A stretch of DNA of 64,000 nucleotides. Source: BP-133 sp040756995. Its GTDB lineage: Bacteria > Actinomycetota > Acidimicrobiia > IMCC26256 > BP-133. Numbering within the stretch: the first letter of the stretch is position 1; every line of letters starts with the position of its first letter. A program made the translations under genes and the position numbers. This document shows, piece by piece, positions 33,553 through 41,024 of this stretch. The stretch covers positions 248,001 through 312,000 of the forward strand of contig JBFLYK010000002.1 in assembly GCA_040756995.1 (NCBI GenBank). The letters run 5' to 3'. The notes below the pieces were generated by a model. The model saw only the letters and a program-made list of their open reading frames with translations, did no database searches and was not told where the DNA came from.

Positions 33553-34275
33553 GTGCTGCACGCGGCTTCCCACCGCCCGCCGCCGGGTCATGGTGTACCT
33601 GCCGGCGAGGCAGGTGGGCCGGCCCTGGAATCGGACGCCGAGCGGTTGCTGAATGCCCTTCGCTCCGGTGACGAGAGCGTCTTTCGCCAACTGGTCGTCC
33701 GCCACCATGCCGCCATGGTCCGGATGGCAGTGGCGTACGTGGAGTCCCGGGCGGTGGCCGAGGAGGTGGTCCAGGAGACGTGGCTGGCCGTCCTGGACGG
33801 TCTCGACCGCTTCGAGGGCCGGTCGTCGCTCAAGACCTGGATCTTCCGCATCCTGGTCAACCGGGCCAAGACGCGCGGTGTCCGGGAGGACCACAGCATC
33901 CCGGTGTCAGCGTTCGATCACGACGTTGGCGAAGGTGACCACGGCCCGTCGGTGGATCGCGAACGGTTCTTCGACCAGGGCCACCGATGGGGCGGTCACT
34001 GGTCAGTGCCGCCCGAACCGTGGAGCGACGTGCCGGCCGACCAGCTCACGGGCAAGGAAACGCTGGCCGTGGTGGAAGACACCATACGCCGACTACCCGT
34101 CCAGCAGCGGTGGGTCATCACCCTGCGCGACATCGAGGGATGGACATCGGAGGAGGTGTGTGACCTGCTCGACCTGACCCAGGGGAACCAGCGGGCGCTG
34201 CTGCACCGAGCCCGGTCGCGGGTCCGGGGTGCGCTGGAACGGCACCTGGCCGGAACGGAGACAGGGACGACATGA
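33553..34275 (+). CDS. ECF RNA polymerase sigma factor
   Basis: 240 residues. Region 2 (LVVRHHAAMVRMAVAYVESRAVAEEVVQETWLAVLDGLDRFEGRSSLKTWIFRIL) and region 4 (LPVQQRWVITLRDIEGWTSEEVCDLLDLTQGNQRALLHRARSRVRG) are clear. GTG at 33553 with GGAGG 5 nt upstream is chosen; the frame is open further upstream but with poor content. The stop overlaps the anti-sigma start (ATGA). Its length equals that of the sigma factor at 10952, of which it is a paralogue. Confidence 0.92.
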   Translation: MLHAASHRPPPGHGVPAGEAGGPALESDAERLLNALRSGDESVFRQLVVRHHAAMVRMAVAYVESRAVAEEVVQETWLAVLDGLDRFEGRSSLKTWIFRILVNRAKTRGVREDHSIPVSAFDHDVGEGDHGPSVDRERFFDQGHRWGGHWSVPPEPWSDVPADQLTGKETLAVVEDTIRRLPVQQRWVITLRDIEGWTSEEVCDLLDLTQGNQRALLHRARSRVRGALERHLAGTETGTT

Positions 34276-34508
34276 GCGACCCGCGCTGCACCGAGATCGT
34301 CGAGCTGATTACCGAGTACCTGGAGGACACCATGCCGGTGGAGGACCGCGAGCGCTTCGAACGGCATCTGGCCTTCTGTACGGAATGCGACATCTACCTG
34401 GACCAGATGCGCGACACCATCGCCGTCACCGGCAGGCTGGCCGTGGACGACGTCGACCCCGAGGCGCTCGACCGGCTCACGGCCGCGTTCCGGTACTACT
34501 CGAGATGA
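34272..34508 (+). CDS. zinc-finger anti-sigma factor
   Basis: 78 residues: CTEIVELITEYLEDTMPVED, then zinc ligands in FERHLAFCTECDIYLDQM (H-x3-C-x2-C). Co-translated with the upstream ECF sigma factor, which it should hold inactive through a redox- or metal-sensitive zinc site. Nearly the same domain is encoded at 4247-4546. No membrane segment, so it is a cytoplasmic ZAS-type protein. Confidence 0.9.
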   Translation: MSDPRCTEIVELITEYLEDTMPVEDRERFERHLAFCTECDIYLDQMRDTIAVTGRLAVDDVDPEALDRLTAAFRYYSR

Positions 34509-35092
34509 CCGTCCGGGCCTACAAGTTCACCAAGCCCGGCGGCATGGGGCCCTTCTTCAAGTTGTCCTGGCCCCTGCCGTCGGACGGCCGGCCCGGTGCG
34601 TGGGTCGACGCCGGCCGCCCCGCGCCGTGCCGGTCCGGCATCCACGCCTGCTGGGCGGGCCAGTTGCCTTACTGGATCCGGGAGGAACTGTGGGTCGTCG
34701 AGCTCGACGGCGACATCGTCGAGTCCGCCGGGAAGCTGGTGGCATCCCGGGGGCGCCTCCTCGAGCCGGTGGCGGCGTGGATGGCCGGCGGGGCGGCCGC
34801 GTTCGCCAACGACTGCGCCCGGCGGACAGCCGAACTCGCCGCGGAGCTCCCCGACGATGCGGCGCCGGAGCTGGTTCGCCTGATCGAGGGTTATGCCAGC
34901 GACGCGGCCCGTTACGCCGCGTCCGGCTACCCGGCGGTGGCCGCCCACGTGGCCGCCACCGCGGCCGGCGACGCCGCCGCCGGCCATCCGATCCACGAGC
35001 AGGACTCCCCGGCCGGCCGGGCCGAACGGGCCCGTCAGGCCGCCTGGATGGTGGAGCACCTGGGTCTCGGCCGGGACCCATTACGCCGGTAA
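34505..35092 (+). CDS. uncharacterised protein coupled to the sigma/anti-sigma pair
   Basis: 195 residues, start overlapping the anti-sigma stop (ATGA). The N-terminal half has a recognisable pattern (YKFTKPGGMGPFFKLSWPLP, then GIHACWAGQLPYWIREELWVVELDG), a layout seen in conserved bacterial proteins of unknown function. The C-terminal half is Ala-rich and helical with several His residues (AAHVAATAAGDAAAGHPIHEQD). No catalytic motif is recognised. Co-translation suggests it is an output or sensor of the sigma system. Confidence 0.7.
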   Translation: MTVRAYKFTKPGGMGPFFKLSWPLPSDGRPGAWVDAGRPAPCRSGIHACWAGQLPYWIREELWVVELDGDIVESAGKLVASRGRLLEPVAAWMAGGAAAFANDCARRTAELAAELPDDAAPELVRLIEGYASDAARYAASGYPAVAAHVAATAAGDAAAGHPIHEQDSPAGRAERARQAAWMVEHLGLGRDPLRR

Positions 35093-35111
35093 CGGCTCTC
35101 GTTGCGCCGCT

Positions 35112-35384
35112 TCAGCGCCGGCGCTGACCCGTTTCTTCGTCGATGATCCGCCACAGCTCCTGGTCGATGGGACAGGGGGCGAGGCGAGGCGAGGGTTGGT
35201 TCGCCGCCAGCCAGAGGAGCGCCGTCCCAGCGACGAGCAGCGCCACGCCGCCCGCCGCGACGCTCACCCAGCTGGTCAGGCCGAGTGACGCGGCGCTGGC
35301 CGCGACGAAGGCGAGGCAGCCCACGAAGCCGAGGAGGAGCGAGCCGACGAGGACCAGGCCCGCCGCCCGCCGGTGCTGGTTCAT
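35112..35384 (-). CDS. small two-helix membrane protein
   Basis: About 90 residues with two hydrophobic helices (AGLVLVGSLLLGFVGCLAFVAA and WVSVAAGGVALLVAGTALLWLAA) and a polar C-terminal tail (CPIDQELWRIIDEETGQRRR). GGAGG lies 6 nt before the ATG. A TGTAAC box lies on the minus strand at 35456-35451 but its -10 is poor. Function not recognised. Confidence 0.6.
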   Translation of the reverse strand: MNQHRRAAGLVLVGSLLLGFVGCLAFVAASAASLGLTSWVSVAAGGVALLVAGTALLWLAANQPSPRLAPCPIDQELWRIIDEETGQRRR

Positions 35385-35477
35385 CACTCACCTCCATCCG
35401 CCGGCTCCTTTGCCGGCCTGTGCTCTGCGGTGTTGGTGCGGGGCCCGTCCGTTACACACAACCGTGCTCCCGACTGA

Positions 35478-35705
35478 TCAGGCCGGTTCCTCGGTGACGC
35501 TGACCAGCTCTACGCCGAGGGCCCGGAGCCGGTCCAGCACTCCGTACAGCTGAGCTTGGTCGACCAGGTCCCCCACGAGCATGGTCACGCCCGGGCCGGC
35601 TTCCGTGGTCATGTCCTCGAAGGTCGAGGTGAATCGCTCGGGAATCCCGCCCCGGATAGTGAATCGATATCGGCGAGAGCTTCTGCCGTTGGTCGTTGTT
35701 TCCAT
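35478..35705 (-). CDS. small conserved protein, paralogue of 36405-36611
   Basis: 75 residues: METTT, RYRFTIRGGIPERFTSTFEDM, GVTMLVGDLVDQAQLYGVLDRLRALGVELVSV. It aligns along most of its length with the 68-residue protein on the other side of the sigma gene. The pattern (TIRGxxxxRFxxxF, VGDLxxxxQLYxVxDRLRxxGxEL) looks like a small ferredoxin-like alpha/beta domain, found in actinobacteria without assigned function. It follows the sigma gene by 4 bp. Confidence 0.7.
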   Translation of the reverse strand: METTTNGRSSRRYRFTIRGGIPERFTSTFEDMTTEAGPGVTMLVGDLVDQAQLYGVLDRLRALGVELVSVTEEPA

Positions 35706-35709
35706 GTGA

Positions 35710-36408
35710 TCAGGCACTCCCCTCGACGTAGCGCTCGAGGGCGGCACGCACGGCGGAGCGGGCCCGGTGCAGGAGGACGCGCTGATTGGTCTCGGAGAGT
35801 CCGAGCGCGGCGCAGGCCTCGGGCGACGTGCACCCTGCGACGTCGCGCAGGACGATGACCTGGCGCTGGCGGGGGGGAAGGGCGTCGATGGCACTTGCAA
35901 TGTGGGTGGCCAGCTCGGCGGAGAGGACCCCATCGGGTGCTGCATCGGGGAAGGGGCGGGGTTCAACGGCCCACCGGCCGGCGTCAGGGTCGTCGGCGGG
36001 AAGAAAGCGGTCCGGGTCGACGGCGGGGCCGTCGTCGTCGGCCAGGGCGGAGAAGGTGACACAGCGGCGCTCGGCCATGCCGCGGCTCTTGGCCCGGTTG
36101 ACGAGGATCCGGAAGATCCAGGTCTTGAGGGTGGAGCGGCCTTCGAAGCGGTCGAGACCCTCGATGACGGCCAACCAGGTTTCCTGGGTCACCTCCTCGG
36201 CGATGGCTCGAGAGGGCACATAGGCCATGGCGACCCGGACCATGGCGGAGTGGTGCCGCTTCACCAGGGCTTGGAAGGCGGTCTCGTCGCCGCAGCGCAG
36301 GCGGTTCAGGAGAGCCGCTTCCGACGAACTCGGGGCGACCGGCGACTCTTCGTCATCCTCCAGGGGCCACAACGCGGCGGAGGCGGCCCGACCAAGCGCA
36401 GCGGTCAT
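35710..36408 (-). CDS. ECF RNA polymerase sigma factor
   Basis: 232 residues with region 2 (LVKRHHSAMVRVAMAYVPSRAIAEEVTQETWLAVIEGLDRFEGRSTLKTWIFRIL) and region 4 (LPPRQRQVIVLRDVAGCTSPEACAALGLSETNQRVLLHRARSAVRA). Third member of the sigma subfamily in the window. Its start overlaps the upstream small gene by 4 bp. No zinc-finger anti-sigma is adjacent; instead it is sandwiched between two paralogous small proteins, which may be its regulators. Confidence 0.92.
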   Translation of the reverse strand: MTAALGRAASAALWPLEDDEESPVAPSSSEAALLNRLRCGDETAFQALVKRHHSAMVRVAMAYVPSRAIAEEVTQETWLAVIEGLDRFEGRSTLKTWIFRILVNRAKSRGMAERRCVTFSALADDDGPAVDPDRFLPADDPDAGRWAVEPRPFPDAAPDGVLSAELATHIASAIDALPPRQRQVIVLRDVAGCTSPEACAALGLSETNQRVLLHRARSAVRAALERYVEGSA

Positions 36409-36611
36409 CGGCTCACCTCCACCAGACTGAGCAGTTCGAGGCCGAAGTCGCGCAGTCGGTCGATGACCGAGTACAGCTGGGTCGGTTCGGCGAGATCGCC
36501 CACGAGAGCCGTCACGCCGGCGCCCGGCTCGAGCGCCATGCCGGGGAAGGCGGAGGCGAATCGGTCCGACAGCCGACCCCGGATGGTGATCCGGTAGGTC
36601 GTCGTTTCCAT
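36405..36611 (-). CDS. small conserved protein, paralogue of 35478-35705
   Basis: 68 residues: METTTYRITIRGRLSDRFAS, then GVTALVGDLAEPTQLYSVIDRLRDFGLELLSL. First gene of a three-gene unit (small protein, sigma, small protein). The palindrome TTCACCCGGGTGAA and an AGACAG box lie upstream. No function known; the position suggests control of the sigma factor. Confidence 0.7.
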   Translation of the reverse strand: METTTYRITIRGRLSDRFASAFPGMALEPGAGVTALVGDLAEPTQLYSVIDRLRDFGLELLSLVEVSR

Positions 36612-36640
36612 GGCCCGATCGTCTCCGGAAGCCGGGTGAG

Positions 36641-36676
36641 CTGTCTTCACCCCTGGTCCCGGTTCACCCGGGTGAA
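36641..36676 (-). promoter_or_regulatory. promoter/operator of the sigma unit; palindrome copy 3
   Basis: A 14-bp perfect palindrome TTCACCCGGGTGAA (36663-36676) followed on the minus strand by AGACAG (36646-36641). GTGAAC inside the palindrome sits 15 nt from AGACAG and could be the -35, so a protein bound here would compete with polymerase. A second inverted pair GGGTGA / TCACCC lies at 36634-36652. Confidence 0.5.
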
Positions 36677-36683
36677 TGTGGCC

Positions 36684-39059
36684 CTAGTCGAGGCCGAGGT
36701 CCCGGGCTCGGGCGACCGCCTCCTCCCGATTGTTGACGCCGAGCTTGCGGTAGATGCCCCGGGCATGGGTCTTGACGGTGTTGTGCGATACGTAGAGGGC
36801 GGCGCCGATCTCCCGAATCGATAAGGGCCCGGCGAGGAGGCGGAGCACGTCCAACTCCCGATCGGAGAGCTCTTGGACCAGGGACCGGCGAGCTGGCGCG
36901 TGATCGAAGGGGGACGGCGGCGGTTGGCCAACATGCCTCCGCCGCAATGCGCATTCGAGCATGTCGAGACGGGCGGGGAGCAGGGTCCCTGGGTTCCGGC
37001 AGGTGGCGAGGAGCTGGCGCGCCTCGTGAGCGGCGTCGGCGGCGGCCGTCCGTTCGCCGAGGGCGAGGCGGACCCGGCCCCAGGCGATGAGACAGAAGCT
37101 GATCTGGGCCGGCCCACCACCCCGCCGGGCCAGCGTGGTGGCCCGTTCGAGCTCCTTCGCGGCCTCGACGAGTCGGTCGCGGTGTTCGTGGAGGTAGGCG
37201 GTGGCCACGTGGACCGCATACCAGGCGAAGTGTTCGGCCAGAGCCGGGTGGTCACCGAGGAGGCGTCCGGCCCGTACCAGGGCGTCCTCGGCTGCCGCCA
37301 GGTCTCCGTCTTCGGCGTGGAGCAGCGACCGGAATCCGAGCCCATAGGCCAGCCCCATGCCGTTTGCGCCCGCCTCGGCGGCGAGAGACTCGTCGAGGTA
37401 ACCCGCGGCTTCGTCGGCCCGTCCGGCGAGATACAGCACCGACCCGACGATTGCGCCCAGAGCCACCCGCCAGAAGGGCGTCGGGCCCTGACGCTCGAGC
37501 TCCAGGGCCCGGAGGGCGGCGTCGGCTGCCTCGACCAGGTCGCCCGCCAGGGCCCCTTCCATCGACCGGGCGAACGCGACGCCCGACTCCACGGAGCTCA
37601 TCCCGTCCCACAAGGGGCCGGCCGCCTCGGCCCGGGTCGCCGTAGCGATCCAGCGGTCGGCTTCGTTGGGTCGGCCAACCGACAAGAGCGTCATGGCACG
37701 GGCGAGGCAGAGGCGGGCGTCGCCCTCCACGGTGGCGTGGGGCAGGGCGTCGAGCCACGCCATCACGGTGTGCTGGCGGCCCTGGTCGACGGTGATGAGC
37801 CAGTGGCGGGCGATTTGTTCCCCGGCTTCGTCGAAGGCACCGGCGGCGATGGCGTGGTGGATGCCCTCGCTGATCAGGCCCGCTTGCCGGCACCAGGCCG
37901 ACGCCCGTCGGTGCAGCTCGGGAACGAGCTCCGGATCGCTGCGGCCGAGCTCGTGGCGTAGCAGCTCGGCGAACAAGTGGTGGTAGCGGTACCACTGCCG
38001 GCGGTTGTCGAGGGGAACGAGGAACAGGTTGTTCCGGTCGATCACCTCCAGCATGCGGGCCGATCCACTGCTGGCGAGCACGGCGTCACAGAGCGGTCCG
38101 GACAGCCGTTCGAGGATCGAGGTGCGGAGGAGGAAGCGGCGGAGGGCTGGTGGCTGAGCGTCGAGGACTTCGGAGCCGAGGTAGTCGACGATGTGGCGGT
38201 CGTCGCCGGCGAAGGCGGAGATGAAGTCGGCTGCGTCGTTGCGGCCCCGCAGGGAGTGGGCCGCCAGGCGCAGTCCGGCGGCCCACCCCTCGGTCCGTCG
38301 GTGGAGGCGGAGAGCGTCGGCCGGATCGAGGCTGAGGCCGAAGACGGCATTGGCCAGAACCAGCGTCTCCTGTTCCGTGAAGCGCAGATCGTCGGTCCGC
38401 ACCTCGACCACCTGGCGGCGGACCCGGAGCCGAGCCAGAGGGAACGGGGGGTCGTGGCGGGTGGCGACGACGAGGTGGAGCGTCGGCGGGAGGTGCTCCA
38501 CCAGGAACGCCATGGCCTCGTGGACTTCAGGGTTGGTCACGAGGTGGTAGTCGTCGAGGACGAGGACGACCGGGGAGTCCAGCGCCGCCAGGTCGTTGAC
38601 CAGCGCGGGCAGGGTGATGTCGATGGCCGTGGTCCCCGGTGCCCCGAGGGCGGCCAGCGCCAGCTCGCCGAGTCCGGGCGCCACGCTGCGGAGGGCCTCG
38701 ATGACGTAGGTCCAGAACCGGACCGGGTCGTTGTCGGAGACGTCCAGTGCCAGCCAGGCGAACGACGCCGGGTCCCGGGCGGCGGCGTGCCACTCGGCCA
38801 GCAGGCTGGTTTTTCCCCATCCGGCCGGGGCGTCGACCAGCGTGAGCTGCCCAGGGGAGCCCTGGTCCAGGAGTGCCACCAGACGGGGCCGGGGCACGAA
38901 CGCCACGCGGTGGGCGGGCGGCTGCAACTTCGTCTCGAGCAGGACGACGGGAGCCAAGGCCGGTTCGTCGCCCGGCCCGAGGCGGGCCGCCCGCTCCGCC
39001 GTCTCCGTTCGGTCCCGGCCCAACCTGGCCAGCTCGGCTCCTGCCCGCTGTTTGGTCAT
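36684..39059 (-). CDS. LAL-type LuxR regulator (MalT-like)
   Basis: 791 residues with Walker A DAPAGWGKTSLL, Walker B VLVLDDYH, TPR-like helical repeats and a C-terminal LuxR HTH (LSDRELDVLRLLAGPLSIREIGAALYVSHNTVKTHARGIYRKLGVNNREEAVARARDLGLD). It is a clear paralogue of the LAL protein at 31107 (shared AWLALDxxDNDPVRFWTYVIEALR). ATG at 39059 is preferred because the upstream in-frame extension is low-quality and crosses a promoter. Confidence 0.92.
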   Translation of the reverse strand: MTKQRAGAELARLGRDRTETAERAARLGPGDEPALAPVVLLETKLQPPAHRVAFVPRPRLVALLDQGSPGQLTLVDAPAGWGKTSLLAEWHAAARDPASFAWLALDVSDNDPVRFWTYVIEALRSVAPGLGELALAALGAPGTTAIDITLPALVNDLAALDSPVVLVLDDYHLVTNPEVHEAMAFLVEHLPPTLHLVVATRHDPPFPLARLRVRRQVVEVRTDDLRFTEQETLVLANAVFGLSLDPADALRLHRRTEGWAAGLRLAAHSLRGRNDAADFISAFAGDDRHIVDYLGSEVLDAQPPALRRFLLRTSILERLSGPLCDAVLASSGSARMLEVIDRNNLFLVPLDNRRQWYRYHHLFAELLRHELGRSDPELVPELHRRASAWCRQAGLISEGIHHAIAAGAFDEAGEQIARHWLITVDQGRQHTVMAWLDALPHATVEGDARLCLARAMTLLSVGRPNEADRWIATATRAEAAGPLWDGMSSVESGVAFARSMEGALAGDLVEAADAALRALELERQGPTPFWRVALGAIVGSVLYLAGRADEAAGYLDESLAAEAGANGMGLAYGLGFRSLLHAEDGDLAAAEDALVRAGRLLGDHPALAEHFAWYAVHVATAYLHEHRDRLVEAAKELERATTLARRGGGPAQISFCLIAWGRVRLALGERTAAADAAHEARQLLATCRNPGTLLPARLDMLECALRRRHVGQPPPSPFDHAPARRSLVQELSDRELDVLRLLAGPLSIREIGAALYVSHNTVKTHARGIYRKLGVNNREEAVARARDLGLD

Positions 39060-39107
39060 GGTGCCCCCACAGCCCGTCCATGCGCCCGCAGGAGGGCGCG
39101 AACGGTG

Positions 39108-39135
39108 CAGTCTCGGCCGAACCGTCGCTGTTACA
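39108..39135 (-). promoter_or_regulatory. ECF-like promoter of the LAL gene
   Basis: Minus strand TGTAAC (39135-39130), 16 nt, AGACTG (39113-39108), about 50 nt before the LAL start. Confidence 0.5.
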
Positions 39136-39171
39136 GGCGGATCACAGGGCGCCGTCTCTGTGGTGGGCAAG

Positions 39172-39208
39172 GGCGCGCGCCGGGACGGGTAGCCAGCCGG
39201 CGCGCGCC
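39172..39208. terminator. strong GC hairpin in the 357-bp gap
   Basis: GGCGCGCGCCGG (39172-39183) and its exact complement (39197-39208) form a 12-bp stem with a 13-nt loop. It lies in the otherwise gene-free stretch 39060-39416, about 210 bp beyond the stop of the acyl-CoA ligase operon. It may terminate that operon or a short transcript from the promoter at 39253-39281. Confidence 0.55.
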
Positions 39209-39252
39209 GCCCGCAGTGAGCCGGGAGGTCGAGGATCCCGGCTCCGCACCTG

Positions 39253-39281
39253 CTGTCTGGTGAGCGATGCCGATCGTTACA
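39253..39281 (-). promoter_or_regulatory. second ECF-like promoter in the 39.1-39.4 kb gap
   Basis: Minus strand TGTAAC (39281-39276), 17 nt, AGACAG (39258-39253). A transcript would start near 39246 and meet the hairpin after about 40 nt. Either a distal LAL promoter with an attenuator or a small RNA promoter. Apart from these sites, 39060-39416 shows no convincing gene. Confidence 0.4.
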
Positions 39282-39416
39282 GGAAAGGGGTGTAGGCGGG
39301 CGTCGGACGCCAAGTGGCGCGTGACGGCGGGCCGCCTCCCAAGACGAGGCGACCATGACGACCGCCGAGCCTCGACGCACTTCGGAGAAGGCCCGGCTGC
39401 TCCTCGACGATCGGCG

Positions 39417-41024
39417 CTATCGGCGTTCCCAGGAAACGCCGGCTGTCTCGCGGTCCCAGGTGGAATCGGTGCACCCTTCGTTGCGGAGCTGGTACTTGTG
39501 CACGCGACCCACCGCGCTCACCGGCAGTTCGGCGCGGAATTCGATGTAGCGGGGGAGCGCGAAGTAAGGCAGCTGGTCCTTCGCCCAATTAAAGAGTTCT
39601 TCGGCGGTCAAGGCGGTGCCGGCGGCCAGCACGGCCGTCACCTTGATCTCGTCCTCGGTGAACTCGGAGGGGACGGCGTGGACGGCGACCTGGTCGATGG
39701 CGGGGTGCGTCAGGTAGATCGCCTCGAGTTCCTGGCTCGACATGTTCTCGCCCCGGCGTCGGAGGTAGTCGTTCTTCCGGTCGACGAAGTAGAACCAGCC
39801 GTCCTCGTCGATCAGGCCGAGATCGCCGGTATGGAACCACAAGTCGCGGGTGGCCTCGACGGTCGCCTCCGGCCGGCGCCAGTATCCCTTGAACATCACG
39901 TTCCGCCGCTTCGGCCGGCAGACGACCTCGCCCACCATTCCGGGGGCGACCTCGTCACCTTCGTCGTCGACGATCCGGACGTCGTGATCCGCCTCGTTGG
40001 GGCGCCCGGCGCTGTCCGGCGGCATCTCCTCGCCGGGGAGGAAGGTGGTGATCGGATAGACCTCCGTCATGCCGTAGGTCTTGGCTCCGGCGATCTTGAC
40101 CCCGAACTTGTTCCGCCACACCTCCTGCACCGCGGGCGGACAGGGGACGGCGAACAGCATGCGGATCTGGCCCACGCACCGCTCCATCTCCGGCGTGTCG
40201 TGGTACTGGGCGATCATGCTCGACATCGACCCCAGCAGGTTCACCACCTGCGCTCCGGTTCGTTCGATCTCCGGCCAGAAACCGGAGACCGAGAACCGGG
40301 GGGCGATCGCCGCGCTGCCGGCGACCAGCATCGTGCCGACGATCGTCACGCCGAGCACGTTCATGTGGAACATCGGCAACGGGCTCCAGTTGACCTCGTG
40401 ACTCTGACGACCGGTCTGGAGCAGGCCGTTCCGGGCGATGTGCAGCGCATAGCCGTGGCTGATCATGCAGCCTTTCGACGGCCCGGTCGTGCCGCCCGTG
40501 TAGACCAGGCATGTCAGGTCGTCCGGCCGCCCCACCTGCGGCGGGCCGTCGAGCGGTATCCGGTAGTTGTCGAGCGGCTCGACGGCGAGCCGGCGGGCGG
40601 CGGGCGGCGGCGGCGATCCGCGGTGGAGGAGGCGGGTTACGGCCGGCAGGTCGTCTTCCAGGGCGACGACGCGGTCGGCGAGGTCGGATTCGCAGATCAC
40701 CACCGAGGCGGCTGAATCGTCGATCACGTGCCGTAAGAGCTGACCCTTGAGCGCCGTGTTGGCGCCCATCCAGATGGCGCCAAGCATGTTGGTCCCGAAC
40801 CAGGCCGCGACGCAGTCGACATGGTTGTCGAGCATGCTCACGACCGTGTCACCTGGTCGCACACCGGCCGCCCGCAGCCCGCCGGCCACCTCGCCGGCCA
40901 GCGACCAGACATCGGCGTAGGTGTACGCCTCGCCGCTGAAGTCGAGGAACATCCGGTTGGGATGTTCCTCCACGCAGCGTTGCAGCAGCGAGATGACGGT
41001 CTCGCCGGGGCGAACGGCGGCCAC
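39417..41024 (-). CDS. acyl-CoA ligase-like ANL protein (CaiC-like)
   Basis: 535 residues. P-loop VYTGGTTGPSKGC (about 180), GMTEVYP, TGDLGLIDEDGWFYFVDRKNDYLRRRGENMSSQELE. The usual C-terminal catalytic lysine position reads SAVGRVHKYQLR, with Arg in place of the Lys of GK, so adenylation may rely on the next lysine or differ. It should activate a carboxylic acid with ATP and CoA. GTG start directly after the thiolase stop; last gene of the minus-strand unit 43906-39417. Confidence 0.87.
   Translation of the reverse strand: MAAVRPGETVISLLQRCVEEHPNRMFLDFSGEAYTYADVWSLAGEVAGGLRAAGVRPGDTVVSMLDNHVDCVAAWFGTNMLGAIWMGANTALKGQLLRHVIDDSAASVVICESDLADRVVALEDDLPAVTRLLHRGSPPPPAARRLAVEPLDNYRIPLDGPPQVGRPDDLTCLVYTGGTTGPSKGCMISHGYALHIARNGLLQTGRQSHEVNWSPLPMFHMNVLGVTIVGTMLVAGSAAIAPRFSVSGFWPEIERTGAQVVNLLGSMSSMIAQYHDTPEMERCVGQIRMLFAVPCPPAVQEVWRNKFGVKIAGAKTYGMTEVYPITTFLPGEEMPPDSAGRPNEADHDVRIVDDEGDEVAPGMVGEVVCRPKRRNVMFKGYWRRPEATVEATRDLWFHTGDLGLIDEDGWFYFVDRKNDYLRRRGENMSSQELEAIYLTHPAIDQVAVHAVPSEFTEDEIKVTAVLAAGTALTAEELFNWAKDQLPYFALPRYIEFRAELPVSAVGRVHKYQLRNEGCTDSTWDRETAGVSWERR

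Noticed and set aside
36684..39380. Extension of the second LAL gene to an 898-codon frame
   Set aside because: The added N-terminal ~107 residues are low quality and include the ECF-like promoter and the hairpin at 39172-39208; ATG 39059 is favoured.
39355..39549. Possible 64-residue protein MTTAEPRRTSEKARLLLDD...
   Set aside because: It overlaps the 3' end of the acyl-CoA ligase on the other strand for two thirds of its length and matches nothing recognised. The first 20 codons could be a truncated gene start, but that cannot be supported.
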